From: an uncultured Clostridia bacterium
GTDB taxonomy: Bacteria; Bacillota; Clostridia; Oscillospirales; Oscillospiraceae
NCBI GenBank assembly: GCA_937894515.1
Contig: CALCRH010000222.1
Location: forward strand, 1 to 64,000
Reading direction: 5' to 3'
DNA: 64,000 nucleotides
Under the pieces are notes generated by a model. That model was not told where the DNA came from and searched no databases. It saw only the letters and a program-made list of their open reading frames with translations. Every line of letters starts with the position of its first letter. Positions within the stretch are counted from its first letter, which is position 1. The position numbers and the translations under genes are program-made. This document shows positions 35,241 to 42,997 of this stretch, piece after piece.

Positions 35241-35299
35241 CGCGTATTTCTGTCAAACGCAGACGAAACAAATATTTTTGAAGAATTTTCGGGAAAATG

Positions 35300-35326
35300 T
35301 TGACGTAATATATATATATATATAAT
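35300..35326 (+). promoter_or_regulatory. promoter with (TA)8 tract in its spacer
   Basis: TTGACG (35300-35305) and TATAAT (35321-35326) are separated by 15 bp that consist largely of a TA dinucleotide run (35309-35324). One more TA unit would give the optimal 17 bp. It drives the small genes and surface protein downstream. Confidence 0.55.
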
Positions 35327-35391
35327 TGGTTGTACGGTAACGCGGCTCGCCGCAGTTAGCGTACATCTTTTTTATTTAGGAGGAAATCACA

Positions 35392-35613
35392 ATGCGTATC
35401 ATTTTAGACACCGACAAGAAATTGATCACCGTGCCTTGGAACTATGCACAGAAGTTGGAAGAACTCAACAGCATTATCGCACAGGGCGGCGGCAGCAAGA
35501 AGTATGATTTCAAGAGTTATCTCAATGAGGTTTGGAATGCTTGCATGGACGACACCGACAAGCATTTGAAAGTGGGCGACAAGCCCGTGAAAAAAGAGAA
35601 AGCGAAGAAATAA
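35392..35613 (+). CDS. small element protein, unknown function
   Basis: A 73-residue protein (starts MRIILDTDKKLITVPWNYAQ, ends in Lys-rich VKKEKAKK). No family recognised. It has an excellent ribosome site (TTTAGGAGGAAATCACA) and is 1 nt from the next gene, so translation is coupled. The basic tail hints at nucleic-acid contact; this is only a guess. Confidence 0.65.
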   Translation: MRIILDTDKKLITVPWNYAQKLEELNSIIAQGGGSKKYDFKSYLNEVWNACMDDTDKHLKVGDKPVKKEKAKK

Positions 35614-35614
35614 G

Positions 35615-35809
35615 ATGGGAGCAAAACACATCACTCCGGCGGAAGTGATCGAAATGCAGCGGCTCTACGTCCAGTATGGCACGTATGCCGCCGTTGCCCG
35701 TGAAACAGGCCGCAGCCCCTCCGCCGTGGCTCGGTATGTCAAAATGGAAAATGTACCGCAAGCGATCAAAATTGCGGTACAGGAATTATCAAAAAACAAG
35801 AAAGCGTAA
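35615..35809 (+). CDS. small helix-turn-helix protein
   Basis: A 64-residue protein whose body is one Hin/resolvase-type HTH (ITPAEVIEMQRLYVQYGTYA and AAVARETGRSPSAVARYVKM). It resembles the C-terminal DNA-binding part of serine recombinases standing alone. It may control the rightward operon or assist recombination. Ten nucleotides separate it from the surface-protein gene. Confidence 0.7.
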   Translation: MGAKHITPAEVIEMQRLYVQYGTYAAVARETGRSPSAVARYVKMENVPQAIKIAVQELSKNKKA

Positions 35810-35819
35810 GGTAAACAAC

Positions 35820-36983
35820 ATGAAAAAAATCACAGCATTATTTTTGGCATTGGCTCTGTGTTTGAGCCTTTGCACCGTGACGGCGTTTGCTACGGAGCCG
35901 ATTACCCATAACCTTAAGGTTTGGAAAAATGCGGAGTGTACTGAGCCAGCCCACGGGGGGAACGTGTATGACGGCAGTGACGGAGCCGACTATTTTTGGT
36001 CCGCGAGCGGGGGTGATACTTGTCTGTTTATCTTTAAAGGCGGTCTTACCGTGTCCGGCACTACGACAAGCGAACGAATTGTTGTGATGGCTTCAGCCAC
36101 CAACCTCACCATCAATAATCTAAAAATAGAACACAGTATTATGTCTCCTCTTGCATTTAACGGAACCGCTACGCTGACGCTTGTGGGAGTTAACGAGCTT
36201 AAATGCACAGGCAATAATGCGGCTTTAAGTTTTGGAGAATATCCTAACCCCGCTAACGGCACAATTGCCGGTGCCGGTAATCTGACAGCTTCGTCTACTG
36301 GTAGTGGGGGCATTTTGGCACTGGGAACACTGACCTTTACCCAGACCGATACGGTCAAGGCAAAGGGCACCTATGGTATTGGTGGCATGGACGGCGTATC
36401 TTTCAACAAAAGTATCGGCAAAATTATTGCCCGTGGTACCACTATTGGTGCGGTCTATGGTGCGGTGACGCTTGGTGAAGCCTTGACAATGACGGGCTCC
36501 CCTGATTTCGATGCCGAAGAGGCGAGCATTACCGGCGAAACTACGATTGCAGACGACAATACAGTCAAAATGGGCGGTGACGTTCCTTTATCCGTGCTGA
36601 TTAAACCCGCCCACGAACACACGGACGGCGATTTTGACTGGGATTATGAAACACTTGCCAAGGCAGGCTTAGTTGCCGCCGGCGTGGTGACGGCTGTGGT
36701 GGTCACAAAGGTGGTCGTGGATAAGCTGCATGAGATCAAGGCAGAAAAGGCGGCAGCAGCAGAGGCAGCCAAGCTCGCGGAGATGCCCATGGTGAAAATG
36801 GGCGACAGCGGTGACGCGGTGACGACCTTGCAAACTGAGCTGAACGCACAGGGCTATGACTGCGGCGAAGTGGACGGCGTTTTTGGGCAGAACACGCTGA
36901 ATGCTGTTATCACTTTCCAAACTGCCAAGGGTCTGACCGCAGACGGCATTGTGGGTGAGCTCACCTGGGCTGCCCTGCTGTAA
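35820..36983 (+). CDS. surface protein of the element with peptidoglycan-binding C-terminus
   Basis: A 387-residue protein with a signal peptide (ITALFLALALCLSLCTVTAFA, residues 4-24), a beta-rich Gly/Thr/Asn domain (30-265) with repeated LTI/LTL strands, then a C-terminal module nearly the same as that of the 1861-residue protein: FDWDYETLAKAGLVAAGVVT (about 273-292), continuing into a hydrophobic run, an Ala/Glu/Lys-rich linker, and PG_binding_1 (about 322-387; GDSGDAVTTLQTELNAQGYD, GVFGQNTLNAVITFQTAKGL). The upstream part of the longest frame is discarded because it lies within the HTH gene. As cargo of the element it could alter the cell surface; its ligand is unknown. Confidence 0.85.
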   Translation: MKKITALFLALALCLSLCTVTAFATEPITHNLKVWKNAECTEPAHGGNVYDGSDGADYFWSASGGDTCLFIFKGGLTVSGTTTSERIVVMASATNLTINNLKIEHSIMSPLAFNGTATLTLVGVNELKCTGNNAALSFGEYPNPANGTIAGAGNLTASSTGSGGILALGTLTFTQTDTVKAKGTYGIGGMDGVSFNKSIGKIIARGTTIGAVYGAVTLGEALTMTGSPDFDAEEASITGETTIADDNTVKMGGDVPLSVLIKPAHEHTDGDFDWDYETLAKAGLVAAGVVTAVVVTKVVVDKLHEIKAEKAAAAEAAKLAEMPMVKMGDSGDAVTTLQTELNAQGYDCGEVDGVFGQNTLNAVITFQTAKGLTADGIVGELTWAALL

Positions 36984-37019
36984 AGAAGCAAATTGCACAA
37001 ACCTTTTGAAATGAATTGG

Positions 37020-37044
37020 GCGGGGCGGATAACCCCGCTCTTTT
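37020..37044 (+). terminator. terminator after the element surface protein
   Basis: GCGGGG / CCCCGC followed by TCTTTT. Confidence 0.7.
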
Positions 37045-37098
37045 CATGTGTTCGCAAAAGTGTACCTTTACAAATGCCACAAAACGCCACGTTTTTCG

Positions 37099-37181
37099 TG
37101 TTCGTATAGTGTGAAAAATAATTTACAAATATATTCGTAAATGTATTGACATTTACGAACACTTGCAGTATAATACGAACA
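37099..37181. promoter_or_regulatory. nested palindromes: candidate resolution site and operator
   Basis: Outer pair TGTTCGTAT (37099-37107) and ATACGAACA (37173-37181); inner perfect pair TTCGTAAATGT (37134-37144) and ACATTTACGAA (37149-37159). The inner repeat overlaps the -35 of the resolvase promoter and the outer right arm follows its -10. This is the expected layout for a serine resolvase that binds its own res site and represses itself. Confidence 0.6.
37146..37174 (+). promoter_or_regulatory. consensus promoter of the resolvase gene
   Basis: TTGACA, 17-bp spacer, TATAAT (37169-37174). Confidence 0.88.
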
Positions 37182-37206
37182 GATAAACGAAAGGGAGGAC
37201 GAACAC

Positions 37207-37809
37207 ATGGACAGCCGCACTTACTACTACGCGAGAGTTTCAAGCAAAGATCAAAACCTTGACCGCCAAATCTCCGCTTTTCTTGCTCTTGGAGCGACAG
37301 AGCGGGAGATCATCACCGACAAGGAGAGCGGCAAGGATTTAGACCGCACCGGCTATCAAGCCTTGAAAAATGCCATGCTCCGGCGGGGCGACACGCTGAT
37401 TATCAAATCTTTGGATAGACTTTCCCGCAACAAGACCGACATCAAGAACGAGTTGCAGTATTTCAAGGAAAACGGCATACGACTGAAAGTAATCGACCTG
37501 CCCACCACCATGATGGACTTGCCGGAGGGTCAAGAGTGGGTGTTTGAAATGGTCAACAACATTTTGATCGAAGTGTTGGGGACGATTGCCGAACAGGAAC
37601 GCACCACCATCAAGCAGCGACAGGCAGAGGGCATTGAGGCCGCCAAGCAGAAAGGCAAGAAGTTAGGCCGCCCCGCATTGGTGTTTCCTGCAAATTGGAA
37701 CGAGGTTTACGCTTCTTGGAAAGCGGGAGAGATCACCGCAAAGACCGCCATGGAAATGACCGATACCAAGAGAACGAGTTTCTATAAACTGGTGAACATG
37801 ATGGAGTAA
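37207..37809 (+). CDS. serine recombinase (resolvase/invertase family)
   Basis: A 200-residue resolvase. Catalytic Ser in YYARVSSKDQNLDRQ (about residue 12), the conserved LIIKSLDRLSRN (about 60-71) and the E-helix region to about 135 (EQERTTIKQRQAEGIEAAK), then a C-terminal HTH (GRPA..WNEVYASWKAGEITAKTAMEMTDTKRTSFYKLV). Probably resolves dimers of the element or inverts a segment. AGGGAGGACGAAC precedes the ATG. It lies at the right end, opposite the integrase. Confidence 0.92.
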   Translation: MDSRTYYYARVSSKDQNLDRQISAFLALGATEREIITDKESGKDLDRTGYQALKNAMLRRGDTLIIKSLDRLSRNKTDIKNELQYFKENGIRLKVIDLPTTMMDLPEGQEWVFEMVNNILIEVLGTIAEQERTTIKQRQAEGIEAAKQKGKKLGRPALVFPANWNEVYASWKAGEITAKTAMEMTDTKRTSFYKLVNMME

Positions 37810-37977
37810 TTCACGCTTGCTTTTTCCTTTTGGTGTGTTATCATATAGTAAAGCCGACCAACGATGACATACCAAAAGGACGGCACAGCGATTTTGAGGA
37901 GATACGAAAACCCCGAAAGCGTTGGTACAACAGGGAAAAGGCGAACTGCCCGCAGGGCAAGAGAGCCTTTTAACGAA

Positions 37978-38014
37978 GACGTGCAGAACGTGTGGCATAA
38001 CTGGCAGCAGGACT
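37978..38014 (+). repeat. attR-like 37-bp direct repeat (displaced yebC end)
   Basis: Exact copy of 32563-32599. Together with the preceding AACGA-A it encodes the last 14 residues of YebC, then TGA. Confidence 0.88.
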
Positions 38015-38036
38015 GATTTTTGATAGTTATTTCAGA

Positions 38037-38062
38037 GCGGGGCGTTAGCCCCGCCCTTTTTC
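38037..38062 (+). terminator. terminator, probably the original one of yebC
   Basis: GCGGGGC / GCCCCGC with a GTTA loop, then CCTTTTTCTTTT. It follows the duplicated yebC tail; the intact yebC lacks a terminator. Confidence 0.8.
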
Positions 38063-38132
38063 TTTTCGTTCTACCTGCACCCAATTCTTCATACAATTAA
38101 GACAAACTCACATGTAGCGGAGGATTGGGACT

Positions 38133-39614
38133 ATGAATCAGGCAACAGGCATTTATCAGGATATGGCCAAGCGGACAGGGGGCAGTATCTATATCGGTGT
38201 GGTCGGCCCTGTTCGGACGGGAAAATCCACCTTTATCAAGCGGTTTATGGAGACGCAGGTACTGCCGAATATGACCGACACCTATCAGCGGGATCGTGCC
38301 AAGGACGAACTGCCACAGAGTGGATCAGGACGTACCATTATGACGGCGGAGCCGAAATTCGTACCGGAGGACGCCATACAGATGTCGGTAGGGGAGGGTG
38401 CAGGCTTCTCCGTACGGCTCATTGACTGTGTGGGTTACATGGTGCCGGGAGCCATGGGACAGTTGGAAGACGACCAGCCCCGCATGGTAATGACCCCCTG
38501 GTCGGATCGGGAGCTGCCGATGGCGCAGGCCGCGGAAATCGGGACCCACAAGGTCATTACAGAGCATTCCACCGTGGGGATCGTTATCACCACAGACGGC
38601 AGCATTACCGATATTCCGCGCCAGGATTACGAGGAAGCCGAACAGCGTGTGGTGTCGGAGCTGCAGGAAATCGGGAAGCCTTTTATTCTACTGTTAAACA
38701 GCGCACAGCCCCATGGGGAGCAGGCGCTTTCCCTGGCAGATGAGTTAGAGAGAAAGTACAACGTCAAGTGTATCCCTGTAAATTGTATGACCTTAACAGA
38801 TGAGGAATTTACAGAGATTTTGCAGAGTTTGCTGTTTGAGTTTCCGTTGCAGGAGTTGGATCTCTATCTGCCCACCTGGGTGGAGGCGCTTCCCACCGAC
38901 CACCCAATCCGAGCAGGCCTTTACCAGACGATCCGGGAGGAAACGGAACAGCTCTACCATATCCGTGACATCGACAGCTGTCTGCAAACTCTGCGGAATA
39001 GTGAGGGCATTTCCTCAACTTCCATTCGGAGCATCAATCTGGGTATCGGGCTGGCAGAAGCGGAGATACAGCTCCCCCGTGAGGCATTCTATCAGACCAT
39101 CAGCCAGCAGTCCGGCCTTTCCGTCAACGACGATGGCGACGTAATGCAGCTTTTGACCGAGTTGGGTCGTGTAAAAGGAGAATATGATAAGGTTTCCTAT
39201 GCTTTGGAAAGGGCAAAGACCACCGGTTACGGCATCGTCATGCCCAGCGTAGAAGAGCTGAATCTGGAGGATCCGGAAATTGTGAAGCAGGGAGGACGGT
39301 ACGGCGTCAAGATGAAAGCCAGCGCCCCGTCAATCCACATGATCCGCGCCGATGTGGAAACTACGGTTTCCCCCATTGTTGGCAACGAAAAGCAGTCGGA
39401 GGATATGCTGAACTATCTGTTGGAGGAGTTTGAGGGGGATACAACAAAGCTGTGGCAGTCGAATATCTTCGGTCGCAGCTTCCATGAAATTGTGGGGGAG
39501 GATTTGCAGACAAAGTTGAAACGGATGCCGGAAGATGCTCAGGCAAAATTGCGGCAAACACTGGAGCGCATCATCAATGAAGGCGGCGGTGGCCTGATCT
39601 GCATAATACTGTAA
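38133..39614 (+). CDS. spoIVA: stage IV sporulation protein A
   Basis: A 493-residue SpoIVA, the ATPase that polymerises on the outer forespore membrane and forms the base of the spore coat. Walker A GPVRTGKST (about 24-32), the DCVGYMVPGA block, and a C-terminus ending GGGGLICIIL, as expected for membrane placement by SpoVM. GCGGAGGATTGGG precedes the ATG. Its presence shows that the organism encodes a spore coat. Confidence 0.96.
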   Translation: MNQATGIYQDMAKRTGGSIYIGVVGPVRTGKSTFIKRFMETQVLPNMTDTYQRDRAKDELPQSGSGRTIMTAEPKFVPEDAIQMSVGEGAGFSVRLIDCVGYMVPGAMGQLEDDQPRMVMTPWSDRELPMAQAAEIGTHKVITEHSTVGIVITTDGSITDIPRQDYEEAEQRVVSELQEIGKPFILLLNSAQPHGEQALSLADELERKYNVKCIPVNCMTLTDEEFTEILQSLLFEFPLQELDLYLPTWVEALPTDHPIRAGLYQTIREETEQLYHIRDIDSCLQTLRNSEGISSTSIRSINLGIGLAEAEIQLPREAFYQTISQQSGLSVNDDGDVMQLLTELGRVKGEYDKVSYALERAKTTGYGIVMPSVEELNLEDPEIVKQGGRYGVKMKASAPSIHMIRADVETTVSPIVGNEKQSEDMLNYLLEEFEGDTTKLWQSNIFGRSFHEIVGEDLQTKLKRMPEDAQAKLRQTLERIINEGGGGLICIIL

Positions 39615-39632
39615 AGGTAAATTACCTGTCAC

Positions 39633-39661
39633 TTGCTATCGAAGAAAAAGCGTGGTATAAT
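39633..39661 (+). promoter_or_regulatory. promoter of coaX
   Basis: TTGCTA, 17-bp spacer, TATAAT (39656-39661). Confidence 0.65.
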
Positions 39662-39682
39662 AATATAGAAGGAAGTGATACC

Positions 39683-40453
39683 ATGCTGTTAGCCATTGAT
39701 ATCGGCAACACCAATATTTCCGTAGGTTTGTTTGACGAGAATAAGGAATTGCAGTTTTTAAGTTCTATCGACACAGACAGCGGAAAAACTGCCGATCAGA
39801 TCAGCATTGACCTGATGAATATCTTTTCGCTCTACCACTATGAATTAAGCACGGTGACCGGCGCCATCTTTTCCAGCGTGGTACCCGGCTTGAACTTTAT
39901 GATGGAAAAAGCGCTGACCCGCCTGTTGGGTAAGGCACCGATGATGGTAGGTCCCGGGGTCAAAACCGGGCTGAATATTCGCATGGAGGTGCACAATCAA
40001 CTGGGAGCGGACATTGTGGCCAACGCCGTAGCGGCTTTAGAGAAATATCCGGCACCCATCATCATGGTGGACATGGGTACGGCAACAACCATTTCCTATA
40101 TCTCTTCCAAAAAGACCTATGAGGGCGGTTTGATGTTTCCGGGCGTGTACCTGTCTATGAATGCCCTATCCGAACAGGCAGCCCTGCTGTCTGACATTTC
40201 GTTGGAACACCCAAAGAACCTGATCGGCAAAAACAGCGAGGACTGTATGCGAAACGGCATCGTGTACGGAACCGCCGGCATGCTGGACGGCATCATTGAC
40301 CGGATCCGCGCTATGATCCCCGAGGAGAAGGTTACGGTGATTGCCACAGGTACGCCCGCACCTGTCATCACGCGATATTGCCGTAATGAAGTGATTTACG
40401 ACAAGTACCTGCTGATGGAGGGCCTCTGGACGATCTATCAGAAGAATCAATAA
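39683..40453 (+). CDS. coaX: type III pantothenate kinase
   Basis: A 256-residue CoaX of the ASKHA fold: phosphate-1 motif AIDIGNTNISVGLF (residues 4-17), the GPGVKTGLNI loop (about 93), and DMGTATTISYI (about 130-140). It phosphorylates pantothenate, the first step to coenzyme A, and unlike type I enzymes is not inhibited by CoA. A single-gene unit with its own promoter and a shared terminator. Confidence 0.95.
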   Translation: MLLAIDIGNTNISVGLFDENKELQFLSSIDTDSGKTADQISIDLMNIFSLYHYELSTVTGAIFSSVVPGLNFMMEKALTRLLGKAPMMVGPGVKTGLNIRMEVHNQLGADIVANAVAALEKYPAPIIMVDMGTATTISYISSKKTYEGGLMFPGVYLSMNALSEQAALLSDISLEHPKNLIGKNSEDCMRNGIVYGTAGMLDGIIDRIRAMIPEEKVTVIATGTPAPVITRYCRNEVIYDKYLLMEGLWTIYQKNQ

Positions 40454-40457
40454 AGAA

Positions 40458-40485
40458 AACGCCGCAGGCAAATGCCTGCGGCGTT
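40458..40485. terminator. bidirectional terminator between coaX and pfp
   Basis: AACGCCGCAGGCA / TGCCTGCGGCGTT with an AA loop between converging genes. Confidence 0.85.
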
Positions 40486-40498
40486 ACTATTTGATTAT

Positions 40499-41737
40499 TT
40501 ACTTTGCCAAAACCTTCTTCAGCTGGCAGAAGCGGGGCATGGAGTCCTGCTTGGGAAGATCCGGCTCACCCTGGATCAGGGGCAGAGCATACTCGATGAA
40601 CTGGTGATTGACACCGTTACCGGCCTCGTTGATCCACTCACGGGGCACTTTTTTCTCAGTGTTGGCAGCTTCCATCAGGGGGATCAGTTTGGTCTTGCAG
40701 GCGTATTTGCCATCGATCACACCGCGCTCAAAGCCGATCATGCGGCCATTGATACCGTTGACAGCGTTTTCCACGGCGACTTTACCTGCCATATATGCCT
40801 CTTCAATATCAGTCTCAGAGGCCAGATGTGCGCCGCAGCGCTGCAGCAGGCTCAATTCAATACCGCGGACCTTGGCACCGGTCTCTTCCTTGACGACCTG
40901 AGCCAGAATGGTAGCCAAACCGCCCAGTTGTGCATGACCGAAACCATCGGTGCCGGAGGTCTTTGCCTCGGAGACAAAGTCACCATCGGCGTAGTGGATA
41001 CCCTCGGAAGCGGCGATCAGGCAGTGACCCTTTTCCGCATAGATACGCTTGACATCATTGATGAAGTCCTGCATGCTGAAATCAGTTTCAGGCAGATAGA
41101 TCAGATCGGGACCAGCGCCGTATTCGTTGGCGAGGGCTGCGGCGGCGGTCAGCCAGCCGGCGTGACGCCCCATGATCTCCATCACCACGATCATGCCGGT
41201 ATCATAGACGCGCATATCGTGGTATACTTCCATAATAGAGGTGGCAATATACTTGGCAGCGCTGCCGTAGCCGGGACAGTGATCGGTGCCGTACAGGTCG
41301 TTGTCGATGGTCTTGGGGACACCCATGACGCGGCACTCATAGCCAACAGACTGCATGTAGTTGTTGATCTTGTTGCAGGTATCCATGGAGTCATTGCCGC
41401 CGTTGTAGAAGAAGTAACGGACATTGTGCTTCTTGAACACCTCCAGAATCCGCTTATAATCGGTGTCGTCCTTTTCGGGATCTGCCATCTTATAACGGCA
41501 GGAGCCCAGCGCAGAGGAGGGGGTATATTTCATCAGCCGCAGTTCCTCGGGATCCTCCAGACCCATGTCAAAAAGACGATCATTCAAAACGCCCTTAATG
41601 CCGTGCTCGGCACCAAGTACCTGGGTGATGGCGCCGGATTTCAAAGCGGTGTCGATGACGCCGTAAGCGCTGGCGTTGATGACAGAAGTGGGGCCGCCGG
41701 ACTGGCCGATGATGCAGGCGCCTTTTAATTCGTTCAT
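40499..41737 (-). CDS. pfp: pyrophosphate-dependent 6-phosphofructokinase
   Basis: A 412-residue phosphofructokinase. GQSGGPTSVINAS at the start; the phosphoryl-donor loop reads YNGGNDSMDT (about 114-123), where Asp replaces the Gly of ATP-dependent enzymes; PKTIDNDL holds the catalytic Lys/Asp; MEIMGRHAGWL is the F6P region. These features indicate use of PPi, which makes glycolysis cheaper in ATP and reversible. Divergent from fba, the next enzyme of the pathway. Confidence 0.9.
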   Translation of the reverse strand: MNELKGACIIGQSGGPTSVINASAYGVIDTALKSGAITQVLGAEHGIKGVLNDRLFDMGLEDPEELRLMKYTPSSALGSCRYKMADPEKDDTDYKRILEVFKKHNVRYFFYNGGNDSMDTCNKINNYMQSVGYECRVMGVPKTIDNDLYGTDHCPGYGSAAKYIATSIMEVYHDMRVYDTGMIVVMEIMGRHAGWLTAAAALANEYGAGPDLIYLPETDFSMQDFINDVKRIYAEKGHCLIAASEGIHYADGDFVSEAKTSGTDGFGHAQLGGLATILAQVVKEETGAKVRGIELSLLQRCGAHLASETDIEEAYMAGKVAVENAVNGINGRMIGFERGVIDGKYACKTKLIPLMEAANTEKKVPREWINEAGNGVNHQFIEYALPLIQGEPDLPKQDSMPRFCQLKKVLAK

Positions 41738-41781
41738 ATTGATTACCTCCGAAATGTAGTTGCGTTTATCATGCGGAACTT

Positions 41782-41810
41782 ATTTTACCACGGAAAATTT
41801 TGCTTGTAAA
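41782..41810 (-). promoter_or_regulatory. promoter of pfp
   Basis: Minus strand: TTTACA (41810-41805), 17-bp spacer, TAAAAT (41787-41782). Confidence 0.6.
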
Positions 41811-41821
41811 CCGCTTTACCC

Positions 41822-41849
41822 TTGCAAAATAAAAAAAATATGATACAAT
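41822..41849 (+). promoter_or_regulatory. promoter of fba
   Basis: TTGCAA, 16-bp spacer, TACAAT (41844-41849), twelve bases from the pfp -35 on the other strand. Confidence 0.6.
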
Positions 41850-41899
41850 AGGAATGTTCCATACAAGTTCAACCATTTTTTCATAAAGGAGAGACAAAT

Positions 41900-42865
41900 A
41901 TGCCACTGGTAACTTCGACTGAAATGTTCAAGAAGGCCTACGAGGGCGGTTACGCCATCGGTGCTTTCAACGTCAACAACATGGAGATCATTCAGGGTAT
42001 CACCGAGGCCGCCAAGGAGTGCAACGCCCCTGTGATCCTGCAGGTAAGCAAAGGCGCACGTGCCTATGCCAATCGCACCTATCTGGTGAAGCTGGTGGAG
42101 GCTGCTGAGATCGAGACCGGTCTGCCCATCTGCCTGCATCTGGACCACGGCGACAGCTTTGAGACCTGCAAGTCCTGCATCGACGACGGTTTCACCTCCG
42201 TGATGATCGATGCTTCTTCCAAATCTTTTGAAGAGAACATCGCTATCACCAAGCAGGTGGTGGAATATGCCCACGCCCACGGCGTAGTGGTCGAGGCTGA
42301 GTTGGGCACTCTGGCCGGCGTGGAGGACGACGTGAAGGTCAAGGCTGAGGACTCCAGCTATACCCGTCCCGAAGATGTCCAGGAATTCGTGGAGCGCACC
42401 GGCTGCGACTCTCTGGCTATTGCCATCGGTACCAGCCACGGCGCTTATAAGTTCAAGGCGGAGCAGTGCACCCGCAACGAAAAGGGTATCCTGGTACCGC
42501 CTCCGCTGCGCTTTGACATTCTGGAGGAAGTCCAGCGCCGTTTGCCCGGCTTCCCCATCGTTCTGCACGGTTCTTCTTCCGTTCCTCAGGAGTTTGTGAA
42601 GATGGTCAACGAGAACGGCGGCAAGATGCCCGATGCCGTGGGTATCCCCGAGGAGCAGCTCCGCAAGGCCGCTTCCATGGCCGTCTGCAAGATCAACATC
42701 GACTCCGACCTGCGTCTGGCCATGACCGCTTCTATCCGCAAGCACTTTGTGGAGAATCCCGCGGACTTCGATCCCCGCCAGTATCTGAAGCCTGCCCGTG
42801 CCGCTATCAAGGAGATCGTCAAGCACAAGATCGTTGACGTTCTGGGCTGCAACGACAAGGCATAA
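41900..42865 (+). CDS. fba: class II fructose-1,6-bisphosphate aldolase
   Basis: A 321-residue zinc aldolase: AIGAFNVNNMEIIQ at the start, LHLDHGDSFETC (catalytic Asp and zinc His, about 79-90), VVVEAELGTLAG (about 132-143), and VLHGSSSVP (zinc His). It splits FBP made by the adjacent PPi-type kinase. Codons are strongly biased to C/G third positions, in line with high expression. Confidence 0.95.
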   Translation: MPLVTSTEMFKKAYEGGYAIGAFNVNNMEIIQGITEAAKECNAPVILQVSKGARAYANRTYLVKLVEAAEIETGLPICLHLDHGDSFETCKSCIDDGFTSVMIDASSKSFEENIAITKQVVEYAHAHGVVVEAELGTLAGVEDDVKVKAEDSSYTRPEDVQEFVERTGCDSLAIAIGTSHGAYKFKAEQCTRNEKGILVPPPLRFDILEEVQRRLPGFPIVLHGSSSVPQEFVKMVNENGGKMPDAVGIPEEQLRKAASMAVCKINIDSDLRLAMTASIRKHFVENPADFDPRQYLKPARAAIKEIVKHKIVDVLGCNDKA

Positions 42866-42884
42866 GCAAATTATACCAATGAAA

Positions 42885-42917
42885 AGAACTGCGAGTATTG
42901 CTCACAGTTCTTTTTTT
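42885..42917 (+). terminator. terminator after fba
   Basis: AGAACTG-GAG / CTC-CAGTTCT with a TTTTTTT tail. Confidence 0.8.
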
Positions 42918-42920
42918 CTC

Positions 42921-42985
42921 TTGACAAATGATTGGGAAGTGATATTATATGCGCAGATATTCATATGAATGATTGTTCATGTATT
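42921..42985 (+). promoter_or_regulatory. promoter and ArsR/CzrA-type operator
   Basis: TTGACA (42921-42926), 16 bp, TATTAT (42943-42948). Just downstream lies the imperfect palindrome TATGAA-tgattg-TTCATGTA (about 42965-42984), of the TGAA-N6-TTCA type bound by zinc-sensing ArsR proteins. Confidence 0.65.
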
Positions 42986-42997
42986 GGAGGACTGAAT

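Larger units (their letters stand above)
34850..35391. other. divergent control region with iteron-like repeats; candidate replication origin
   Basis: 542 bases between the leftward and rightward operons. From left: a 17-bp AT-rich hairpin (34876-34916), a leftward promoter (34916-34944), an A/T-rich stretch, then repeated TTCCG-S-CGGAA palindromes: TTCCGGCGGAA near 35126, TTCCGCCGGAA near 35207 and the variant TTCCATCGGAA near 35227, each preceded by GAAAT or GATAT. Related TTCCGGCGG half-copies appear near 35020 and elsewhere in the element. A rightward promoter with a (TA)8 tract ends the region. Confidence 0.5.
32563..38014. mobile_element. 5.4-kb integrated element in the 3' end of yebC
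   Basis: The 37-nt sequence at the end of yebC (32563-32599, start gacgtgcagaac, end cagcaggact) recurs exactly at 37978-38014. Upstream of it the sequence AACGA also matches with one silent change (GAG to GAA), so the distal copy still encodes the C-terminus NEDVQNVWHNWQQD and a stop. Between them lie a tyrosine integrase next to the left end, a leftward replication-like operon, an iteron-like region, a rightward operon with a surface protein, and a serine resolvase. No relaxase or conjugation gene is present. The unit looks like a small integrative element or captured plasmid. Confidence 0.88.
37810..38132. other. right end of the element and displaced yebC tail
   Basis: 323 bases. It contains a TGACATAC copy (37865-37872), the right 37-bp repeat (37978-38014) continuing to a TGA stop as the duplicated yebC tail, and the terminator at 38037-38062 that likely once ended yebC. 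No complete gene is seen. Confidence 0.7.

Noticed and set aside
40472..41728. 418-codon open frame antisense to pfp
   Set aside because: Shadow of a conserved enzyme with biased codon use.
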